DNA from: Phoebastria nigripes
Taxonomy: Eukaryota > Chordata > Aves > Procellariiformes > Diomedeidae
Assembly (NCBI GenBank): GCA_035582835.1
Contig: JAYKAV010002442.1
Location: 2,565,118-2,629,117 of the forward strand
Reading direction: 5' to 3'
DNA: 64,000 bases
The notes beneath the pieces were generated by a model. That model made no database searches, was not told where the DNA came from, and saw nothing but the letters and a program-made list of their open reading frames with translations. This document shows positions 55,911-64,000 of the stretch, one piece after another; position 1 is the first letter of the stretch; the number at the start of each line of letters is the position of its first letter. The position numbers were made by a program, and so were the translations under genes.

Positions 55911-58159
55911 GGGAGGCTTGAACAAGGGGAAGGGGTGGGAGGGAAAGGGAGAGGAGAGGAGAGCATTCCCCATCCCCATGGCGGCAGGCAGTCCTGAGAG
56001 CTCCCTGCTCCGAGGAGACAGAAGGATATTCAAACCGCCTTCCCAGGAGGCATGTTCAATAAAGCAGGATGCCAACGCAGCCTTTTCTCAAACAAATCTG
56101 TTAGCAGCGGGCCAGGGGCCAGCCACAAGGGCTGGCTTTTTAAAGCAACCAAATGGGAATTTCCTAATAAAATAAAATTTTTAAAAAAGCCCCACCATGG
56201 CAAGGTTAAAGGGAAGCTTGCTGGCAGCAACAAGAAATATCTTACACACACACCTCTCTGGAAGCACGGGAAGATGAAATACAGCGCAGGATGAGGAGCT
56301 TTAGGGTGCATGCAGGGCACCGAAGAACCTGTATGCTCCCCTGGCCCCCCAGGCACCCACCTGCATGAGCTGGGGGAGACAACTGCCCACAGCGTGGTTA
56401 CATACTGGGAGTGAAGGTTTACAACCATGATTTCTGCCATGCTGAACAAGGAGGAGGCTCACCCTACGCTGCAACGGAGGCGATTTCCCTCGTGCCGACC
56501 TCAGGGACCTGGAAAAGCCACTGCAGGGCACGCTCAGCTCCTTTGCTTTACTCTGCTTTTCAGACCAAAGCCAAACCGGTTTGCAACTGGAAAGCCTCAT
56601 GGTAGTCTTGCAAACATTAATTAAATCAGCCCCTCCTGGGCAGCAAAGCCACCACAAACTTTCTCCCGAAAGCTGCTTGCCAAGCAGCTAAGATGCCCGC
56701 GCTGGGATCGGACACAGCCTCCATCGAGGATTATCAGCAAAGCCTACACGCGAGATGTGCCAAGCCACACAGTAAAACGATTGCAATTGTACATGCAATT
56801 CTGCAGCGTTCACAAGAGACCTGCTGAGCGCTAGAGGTGACAGGTGCCTCAGACAAACCACCCCACCATGCTGCACCAGCATCGCCCGCTGAACAGGGAA
56901 GGGACCCACAGCCCCGCGGGCCAGCTGGGAACACAGTTCTGGCTCTGCCACCTTGAAAGTCTCTGCCTGAGGCACGAGCAGTTGGAAATCCAAGGGCCAT
57001 ACTTGAGGCTGTTCACACCAGTCTTCCTCCCAGCACATCCCAGCAGAACGGGTGAACTTACTTTCCAGGATGGGGAATCCTGCATAAGACAGAGATTAAG
57101 TGGGTTATGAAATCCAGAAGAGCGCCTGAAAGCAATCCACTAGAACGTGCCAGAGGTTACCCTGGATCCCTTGTCTCTCTACTAGCCACCAGCAAACAGA
57201 ACAACAACTCTGTATGAGAAACCTCTGCCTGGGACACAACCACAACAGCCACACGCAGCAGAGCAGCCCAGCTGCAGAAGGCACTGGCGAGACCTCCCCA
57301 ACCAGGCACACAGCAGCAGGCAGGACACATGTTCCCCTTCAAGGTGGGAAAAACTTCATTCTTTATGTGGTACCCAGCACAGGAGATGGAGAGCTGCAGA
57401 GGTGGTCACGGGAACCACTAATCCCAGCTCCAGTCTGGCCTCTCTGCTTGGGAAGATGATTACTCACTGCCAGGACTCTTGGAAGTGGAAGGGATCAAAG
57501 GTTCGGCTTCATCGACCCACAGCTACGTACGGCCCCAGCCCTCCCAAGATCTGCCTGCTGTGCGCCAAGACGATGACCAGCGAGAAGAGAGGGAGGAAGG
57601 GGAAGGATGCACATTTCTGCAGGGAAACAACCCATCTGCAGAGGCCAGGAACAGAGGGTCCTCCCTTGCAGCCACCAGCCACCACCACATCCCAGAGGAG
57701 CGCATGTTAGGAGGTAACTCGAGCATCTCTGAGGCACTGCCCAAGACCTCCGACAGAGAAACTTTGATCTCCTCCAAGCACAGCCAGTCCCTGGGGACTG
57801 CCTCTAAATTACACAGCGGAGCGTGCCAGGACAAACCCACTCTGCAGAGAAAAACTCAGCCCGTTTGGAGGAGTTTGCTCCACCACTCACTCCAGAAAGT
57901 CCGAAAAGCTCCTCTGGCAGTGGGAGGGACCGTTCCCGAGCAGCCCAGCCAAGGCAGCCTGGCTCGAGGCAACAAGCTCCTGACAGGGAGAACCAGACAG
58001 AAGGAGAAGGGAGAAAACTGGACAAGATGTCGGCTGGATTGGCCAGTAATCCCATTTGCAGAAGGTGGGAGCTCAGGGAAGAGATGCTGGTGCTGCTGGA
58101 TCCAGGGCTATTTTGAGAAAAGCAAGTAAGAGGAACAGAGGGAAAGAGAGGGGGCTGGG
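55911..58159. other. Unassigned intergenic sequence
   Basis: No gene recognised. The 216-codon + frame (57479-58129) and overlapping - frames show no domain. An AT-rich patch lies at 56158-56190. Confidence 0.4.
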
Positions 58160-58335
58160 GGAAGAGAAGGTAAAAGAAAACAAATCCGCTTTATTATTGC
58201 CTGAAACCCAAGGAGACTAATTAAAGCAAACAGCCCCCCTGCCCCTTCCAAAGGGTTGTCTCGTCTGCTTCCTAAATCTGATTCCCATTTGTCTCTATAT
58301 GGTTCTCGTTTGTTCTTCATTTAGGTCTCCTCCAC
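58160..58335. promoter_or_regulatory. Candidate conserved non-coding element
   Basis: CCGCTTTATTATTGCCTG, GGAGACTAATTAAAGC, CCTAAATCTGATTCCCATT and CTCTATATGGTTCTCG, without a frame. Confidence 0.4.
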
Positions 58336-58689
58336 ACTCCTCACTTAGCCTGGGAGAGCTGCAGGGCCAGGCTTCCCCCGAGAGCCTGCGAGGGCAATCG
58401 CTGACCAGGGTCAGCCCCAGCACCAGTGCCTGCGTAGAGGGAGGAGATGTGGCAAGAGGAAGGCAGCAGGCTGCCAACTACATGTGATGGCCGAGAGGCT
58501 GAGATCCTTGGAAAGAGCTGCCCGAGGGAAGAGAGCATCACCACCCAAGGGCGCTGACAGGAGCCCAGCTGCCTCCGGAGCAGCAGACCCCGCATCCCCA
58601 AAGGGCGAAACAAAAGCAATAAAAAAAAGTGAAAGGGACTGGAGACCCACCACACACCCCAGCGACTCGGAGGGCCTGCGCAAGCCATT
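58336..58689. other. Spacer without features
   Basis: GC-rich with overlapping frames on both strands and no recognisable feature. Confidence 0.42.
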
Positions 58690-58805
58690 TCCTCCTTCAT
58701 CAGACGGCCTTCTGATTAAATAGGAGCTTAAAAATTATCCTAATGGAGCTCCTTTCAAACACAAGCCACAGGGACCTCTCCTAATTGCGCAGCTCCTTTC
58801 TCAGT
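58690..58805. promoter_or_regulatory. Candidate conserved non-coding element
   Basis: CTTCTGATTAAATAGGAGC, AAAATTATCCTAATGGAGC and CTCCTAATTGCGCAGC. The word GAGCTCCTTTC, echoed by GCAGCTCCTTTC downstream, gives weak internal repetition. Confidence 0.42.
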
Positions 58806-59924
58806 AGCAGCCTACCTACGATGAAGCAGGTCTGTCCGCTGCCCCTGCCTGCAGCCACGTGCCTCAGCACACAGGACCGGCGTGCCCACAGCTCCCGACC
58901 GGGCGCTGGAAGCACCGTGCCATCACGGCCCTCCTGGCACTCGCCTTCTGCCCTGGCCCCTGGCTGTTAGCCCACCGAGCACCCAGCCAGCCGGGCACAC
59001 TGCCTTTGCCGAAGGACGTTTCCAAAGCCTAACCAAACACGGCAGAAAGAGAAATAAAAATCTGTCCTTCCATTTGCATGGACTTTGCCACCTGCCTCGG
59101 GAGCGTGGAAAGACCAGGGACTTACCCTACCACCACCCCTCGCTGTGTCTTATCTCCTTCCATATTACTTGTGGGTTTTTCACGGTAAACAATCCCCATT
59201 TGCCCTTGGGATAGTCCCCCTAAACCTCCAGCCATGCCATCGTGCTGCTGCATGTCATCCTACCCCCAAGAGCCCACGGGTCAGGACCCCACGGCTTTCT
59301 AGGTCTGGATGCAGAAGAGCCACTTCTAAGGAGAAATCCCACCCCAGGCTGTGCATCTCCCAGGCATGCGCTGCAAACCTATCTGAATGGAAATACAACA
59401 CCCTTTGCCACAATAAAAACCAACCAAGCACCCACTGCCCAGACCCGGCTGCCCAACCGATCCGTCCACCACAAGAGGAAAACGAGCAGGGTCTGAGCTC
59501 TCCATGGCCAGGGCCAGCCCCGCATCCACCCAACATCAGAGCAGGGTCCAGATGGTTGCACAGGTACCATCACGCTACGTAACATTATTTTCCCCCTCCT
59601 GCTTGCTGCCTAGGTAGAGGACGCAGTGCCCGTCAGCCGCTCTCCCCACTCCCTCCTGCCTGTAAGGAAAGCAGAGACCCCTGACCTTCTCCGCCGCATC
59701 CCCCCAGCCCCTCCGCAGCTTAAGCGGCCCAGGTGCGCAAATGTTACCCAATGCCCTCGCTGGGCGGAAAGTAAATTCCACCCAACGGGGGAAATGCCAG
59801 CCACGGTCAGACCCAGGGATGTGCAAATAGCAGCCGGGGACCTTCGGGAGAGGAACAGCCCGGGCCCAGGCGCTCCTACCAATAATCCTTCCCAGGACGA
59901 CCCCTCCAGAAGCTCCCGCAGCAG
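58806..59924. other. Unassigned intergenic sequence
   Basis: No gene is recognised. An octamer-like ATTTGCAT occurs at 59072-59079 in otherwise ordinary DNA. Confidence 0.4.
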
Positions 59925-60130
59925 AGGAAGGATGCTAATTTGACTATTTGAGGAGAAAAAAAAAAAAAAAAAAAAAAGATAAATTAAACATTTGTTATTG
60001 CGCTAAATGACCTTTTCAGCCGCTTGGGGACAGAATTGCACCGGGGCTTCAGAGCAAGCTACAGCGGGCGCTGCTCGCTCCCTGCTCCCACGCGCGATGC
60101 TTTGTGCCTCCGGATGCATTTAAGGGGCTC
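59925..60130. promoter_or_regulatory. Candidate conserved non-coding element with A22 run
   Basis: GGATGCTAATTTGACTATTTG, an A22 run (59956-59977), GATAAATTAAACATTTGTTATTGC and CGCTAAATGACC. A CpG-bearing part follows to about 60120. Confidence 0.42.
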
Positions 60131-60229
60131 CATGCTCCCCTAGCCACCTCTGCCCACCCAGCGACAGAGCTGAGAAACAGCCTCTTTGGAAAATTCTGCA
60201 TGAAGTAGGGAGGAAGAGGTGGTCTGCTA
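60131..60229. other. Spacer without features
   Basis: Nothing recognisable. Confidence 0.4.
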
Positions 60230-60445
60230 AGAGCTTGCTGAGCAAAGCGCTTCAGACTGCTTCATTTCACATCACCGAAAGCGTAAATCAGGGAATTGCT
60301 CCTCGGGTTTTTCTCCATTAGTGAAGTATATTGCAACTCCCCTTCCCACCACCGATACCGATCGACACTTCACATCTGCTGACCAGATCTAACAGCCCGG
60401 ATTTTCCGGGGGAATAATACATTCGCCGAAAACACCATTCCTGCC
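60230..60445. promoter_or_regulatory. Candidate conserved non-coding element
   Basis: TTCATTTCACATCACCGAAAG, GTAAATCAGGGAATTGC, CTCCATTAGTGAAGTATATTG, ACCGATACCGATCGACAC and GGGGAATAATACATTCGCCG. CpGs are kept in an AT-balanced context. Confidence 0.42.
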
Positions 60446-60814
60446 ACCTGCTCCCCCCAGACACGCAACTGCACCGGGAGCAGGGCCACAGCAGGCTCCT
60501 TGCTCTCAGCAGGCACAGGCACAGCACAACGCGGCAGCCAGAAGCTTGACAAATTCAGATCAGAAATAAATAGGTGGCTCCTTGCAAAGCAAGGGTCATA
60601 AACCCTTCAAAACACCACCTCCACCAGGGTGGTGGAGCATGTCCTACTGCCTGCGACTTTCCTACACGAGACCAAACGTCCTTCTGGAAAGCACAAGCTT
60701 CACACAAAACGTACCAGGGAGGCTGTGTCCTGTGCTATGAAGTCAGGATCGATGGCTGTGACTCCTTCCAACTCATTGCTTTTAGCCTGTGAACTGTGCC
60801 TTTTGTCTAGAGAT
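60446..60814. other. Unassigned sequence
   Basis: No gene is recognised. A short stretch near 60730-60780 faintly recalls a CR1 3' end but is not convincing. Confidence 0.38.
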
Positions 60815-60860
60815 TTGCAATAATCATATTATTGCAAATTCTTGCAATAATATGATTGCA
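60815..60860. repeat. Nested AT-rich inverted repeat
   Basis: TTGCAATAAT and ATTATTGCAA form an inverted repeat around CAT (60815-60837). That whole unit is then nearly mirrored by TTGCAATAATATGATTGC (60842-60859) after a 4-base loop. Several alternative hairpins are possible. TTGCAATAAT also resembles a C/EBP half-site array. Confidence 0.9.
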
Positions 60861-61255
60861 ATAATAATTTCGCATATAAACATCCCCTTCCCAAACAAAA
60901 AAGACTAAGTTAAAACACTTGCAACCTTTTAATGTTTGAGACTTAGAGTTAAAAGCCAAATTCAAAGCTTAAAGCTGGAGACCGATCCATCCAGAAATTG
61001 TATCATTCTTAATGTTTCACCAGAGAATCACTGCACGGGGGGGAGAGAGAGAGAAAAAAAAGGCGGCTGTGTGTAAACAAGTAAACATACACCCACCAGC
61101 CGCTTGGGTTTTGAAACATTACTGTTGAAATTAGAAAGGCACATTTCAGAGAGTTATGGGCAGATTCACTTTCATTTTGGCTCCAGCCTTGTAAATATCA
61201 AATGTCAAAGGAAACAGTCATGCTGAATTAAGAGAGAAAAATCCCCGTGCTGCAG
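60861..61255. promoter_or_regulatory. Candidate conserved non-coding element, AT-rich
   Basis: Continuous AT-rich sequence with CTTTTAATGTTTGAGAC, GTATCATTCTTAATGTTTC, GTGTAAACAAGTAAACATAC (about 61070-61090; two forkhead-like GTAAACA words in tandem) and GTAAATATCAAATGTC. A GA-run lies near 61040-61060. Confidence 0.47.
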
Positions 61256-61740
61256 AGACGTGTCCGGGATCGGGACCGCTGGAGTTGGGAAAGGAGCAGC
61301 AACCAGCAACGAACACTTCACAACTGGAAGGGTATTTTTGCCGGTTAACCTGCCACCGCTAATTTTGCTAATCGACATCACTCTGGAATTTGAAAATGTT
61401 ATCCAACCAGGAGAGAAACTTGATTTTCCTCTTCTGATAACGAGGACAGGCAGACCAGTCAGGCTGGGCCAAACGTGGTGTTACAAAACGCTGCCTGTGA
61501 AACCAAAAATGGGACATGGAAATGATGAACTGAGTTTCTGGGCTTGCACTCGAGCGAGAAACAAAAATCCAGCCACCAGCATTTAGACAGGCTGATCCCA
61601 CTTGCAAAGGCAGCTCCGCTCATTTTTCACCAAGGCTGAAGTAAAATGGCAAAGTTATCATTTTAGATTAGTGTGGCTCCTCACAGCACTGGCTGTTCCG
61701 AGGGTTTTCAATTTATCAGTATATTTACCAAAAAAAAAAA
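61256..61740. promoter_or_regulatory. Candidate conserved non-coding element, right part
   Basis: CCGCTAATTTTGCTAATCGAC carries two TAAT cores. AAAGTTATCATTTTAGATTAG and CAATTTATCAGTATATTTACC lie to the right and end at an A14-G7 junction (61730-61750). A 108-codon + frame (61260-61586) covers the left half. Its translation is varied but not recognised, so a decayed exon cannot be fully excluded. Confidence 0.38.
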
Positions 61741-62784
61741 AAAGGGGGGGTGGGGTGGGAAACAGCCTGTCAGCTTACGCCAAGCAAAAAAAAGCTATTT
61801 TTGGTAAGGCTTCTCCTATAAATAAAAGGCCAGGTAGGGAGAGGACAGTGACAACACGCTGCTCGCTCAAGGTGTCAGAGGGGATTTCTATTATCCATGC
61901 TGGCGACCTCCCCAAAACGCCGAGAAGCAGTGACAGCACACCACTCCTCGGCAGGCACGGCAGCCATCCCCTCCATCGGGCTGCCGGTTCTCCCGCCACC
62001 TCGCCTTCACCACCAGGAAAAGGAGCCAGTAAAGGCAGCTTTCTGTTCCAGCTTAAAAAAAAAAAAAATATACAGGGGCAGGGCTCACAAACACAAGGCC
62101 GAGATCTAATTCTTCAGTGCTTTTTTTTTTTTATTTTAAAAATCAACACAGTTGCAACCAAGAATTCCAGCCCAACCAATCCCCCAGCACTGGGAGAAAG
62201 CATCACCGAGTCCCTCCCCAGCCCTGCCGCTGGCCTGACAACACCACGCTTTAATGTATTCAGCCCACAGCCTCCTCAGGCCACGGCTTTCTGTAATTTA
62301 TCCCTATACAGCCCGCCACCTTGTATTATTTAAGTTGCCGGGGGACACACCACCTCCGAGACAGTTTTCAGCAGAAGCTGCCAACAGCCCAGCCTGCAAA
62401 ACCATCATTTTTGGTTTCAAACGGGGTTCCCAGCAGATGCTTCCCAAAGGCGACATGGCGAGAGGAGGGATTTCATGGAAAACCCCTGATGTCAATGCCT
62501 CTGGAGCACGCTGGGGAGGTGTCGGTCTGCAAAGCACCATGCAGCACCTACAAATGTCCGGCGCACCCAAGAAGCAGGGGTGCTCACGCAGCCCAGGCTC
62601 TGGAGGAGGGTATAGCCCTGGCATCCGGTACCTGCTGGCAGCATTGGGGTGCCACATGTGACCCCACGCTGGCAGTCCAGGGGCCAGGCACTGTTCACAA
62701 AACAGCTTCTCCCACCACAGGGAACACTTGCCAGTCCGACCAGACCGGGATCATCTCTGGGTGGATGTTTGGGGAAAGCAAAGG
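61741..62784. other. Unassigned sequence
   Basis: A-run near 62054-62067 and T-run near 62121-62132. A 243-codon + frame (61602-62333) results from low-complexity runs. No gene recognised. Confidence 0.4.
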
Positions 62785-62960
62785 ACACAGATTGAGGTTG
62801 GTTTATTAGATTATGGACAGCCCCATGCAAATAGGGCCATATTGATCCGGTCTGCAAACACCTGGCTGGGAATACAAGCAGCCCCTGAGTATACAGAAGC
62901 TGCTGGAGATTATTAACCAGATCCATTGCTGTAAATCACATTACCTCCTTCCAAACCCCA
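62785..62960. promoter_or_regulatory. Candidate conserved non-coding element with octamer site
   Basis: GGTTGGTTTATTAGATTATGG, the POU octamer ATGCAAAT (62825-62832), GGCCATATTGATCCGG and GGAGATTATTAACCAGATCC. No frame above chance. Confidence 0.42.
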
Positions 62961-63729
62961 ACCTCGCACCGAGTCCCCCTGTGCTAGGTGCTGTACAGCA
63001 CACATCCTTGCAGCACAAGGGAGCATCACTTCTCCCTGCCCAGCACCCAAAAGCCCAAAGATTCAGCCCAAAAGCATGGAGCCCAACAGGGGCATCCTGC
63101 TCTGGGGTCTGTGGAGCCAGTGCTGCGCAGCCCACTGCCCCCCGCCAGCAACTCCCAAAGCAAAGCATCCGTTACCAGGAGTGTGAAACTCATTGTATAG
63201 GAAAACTGCCACAGGAATGCAAGGCAGGAATAAAAAAAAAATTTAAAAAAAAAAATCAAAAAGGTGGAAAAAAGAAAACATCACATCTTCAGACACAAAC
63301 TCACCCCCTGCTCCCACTGGGTACCTGGTATTTTGCACCAGCTGCAAACCACCCCTCTAGTGCACAGAGCAAATAGGACAGGCTCTCCTGCCTCCCAAAG
63401 CACCCCAACTCCAAGCACAGGAAGGGAAAAAAAATAGTAGCAAAATGCTTCACAGCAGATTTCTAAGAGATCACAAAACCCTTTGCAGAGCTTCATTAGC
63501 AGAGAAGGCAGCAGCTCCCGGATTAAAGGAGGAACTGGGGAATGAGGTGCTGAACCAAAGGCAGAGGAGGAATCCCGTATTCCTCCCTTCTCCCCACCAA
63601 AATCCCCAGCTCTGATTCAGCAGAAGCACCAGCAGCAGCATAGCCTAGTGTATCTCACTGCAAACAAAACCATTTATGTTTAAACCACCACCCTACTCCC
63701 CTAAAGAATTGCTGCATGCAGTAATTTCC
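62961..63729. other. Unassigned sequence
   Basis: A-rich run at about 63230-63260. No gene recognised. Confidence 0.4.
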
Positions 63730-64000
63730 TTGTGACGGGGGCGAAAAAAAAAAGCCATGATGAAATTGTCTCAGAGTTTCTCTGCGTTTTGTTTACAGCC
63801 GCTGCCCTCAAACCTAGGGCCGGCACGCAGCACGCGAGCATGATAACAGGAATAAATCTAGCATTTAGGATCGTTTAGAAAAGCTCTGCTCGCAGACAGT
63901 CAGCGCTCCGAGGGGGAAATCCCTTTGCAGGTCTCAAATAAGGGAACTTAAACCACTTTTCCCTGGAGAAATTTAGGCCTGAAAGATCTTCCGAGTTTCT
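63730..64000. promoter_or_regulatory. Candidate conserved non-coding element, cut by window end
   Basis: GCCATGATGAAATTGTCTC, GATAACAGGAATAAATCTAGC, GCATTTAGGATCGTTTAG, CAAATAAGGGAACTTAAACC and retained CpGs. Composition does not change before the edge, so the island probably continues beyond it. Confidence 0.38.

Noticed and set aside
60730..60785. Possible second CR1 3' fragment
   Set aside because: Only the CTCCTTCCAACTCA-like phrase is shared; the terminal repeat and diagnostic upstream words are absent.
61260..61586. 108-codon + frame with varied composition
   Set aside because: Not recognised as any protein family and overlaps TAAT-rich island sequence. A decayed exon is possible but unsupported.
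1..64000. Search for tRNA or rRNA genes, CRISPR arrays, bacterial operons, endogenous retroviral genes or LTR pairs
   Set aside because: No diagnostic motif or paired terminal repeat was seen by eye; the genome type makes the prokaryotic features implausible.

Overview
The window looks like nuclear DNA from a bird, or less likely another archosaur. The main evidence is a CR1 LINE on the + strand: a reverse-transcriptase remnant near 800-1130 and the diagnostic 3' end at about 1705-2026. The overall picture also fits: few repeats, some GC-rich and CpG-bearing stretches, several very old MIR/CORE-SINE-like relics, and no recent SINEs or recognisable retroviral insertions. About forty isolated single-base Ns are scattered through the assembly. 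Nothing supports a prokaryotic, plasmid or phage origin: there are no operons, CRISPR arrays, IS elements or rRNA.

I recognise no functional protein-coding gene. The open frames are short, overlap on both strands, and lie mostly in GC-rich DNA or across homopolymers, as expected by chance. One stretch on the - strand (9862-10322) reads like protein in two successive frames and may be a decayed gene or retrocopy, but I cannot name it.

What stands out is a string of about thirty compositional islands, 100-500 bp each. They are rich in TAAT/ATTA cores, with occasional octamer, forkhead-like, K50-homeodomain-like and AP-1-like words, and contain no plausible reading frame. They look like conserved non-coding elements (candidate enhancers). 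The densest groups are at 7.0-8.1, 13.8-16.4 (interleaved with three CpG-rich blocks), 31.5-32.0, 36.8-37.6, 39.85-41.1, 58.2-58.8 and 59.9-61.7 kb, and an island runs off the right edge at 63.7-64.0 kb. Such a layout is known from gene deserts and long introns around developmental regulators. I infer this window is part of such a regulatory landscape; the target gene cannot be told from the sequence.

Between the islands lie featureless GC-moderate DNA, microsatellites and homopolymers (AAT17 at 3.96 kb, A55 at 4.65 kb, A40 at 55.85 kb), a 170-190 bp direct duplication at 45.4/46.4 kb, and several palindromes: a 17-bp-arm hairpin at 39.34 kb, a 16-bp palindrome at 16.0 kb and an AT-rich nested inverted repeat at 60.8 kb. 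Conservation cannot be measured from one sequence, so all regulatory-island calls are inferences from composition and motifs.
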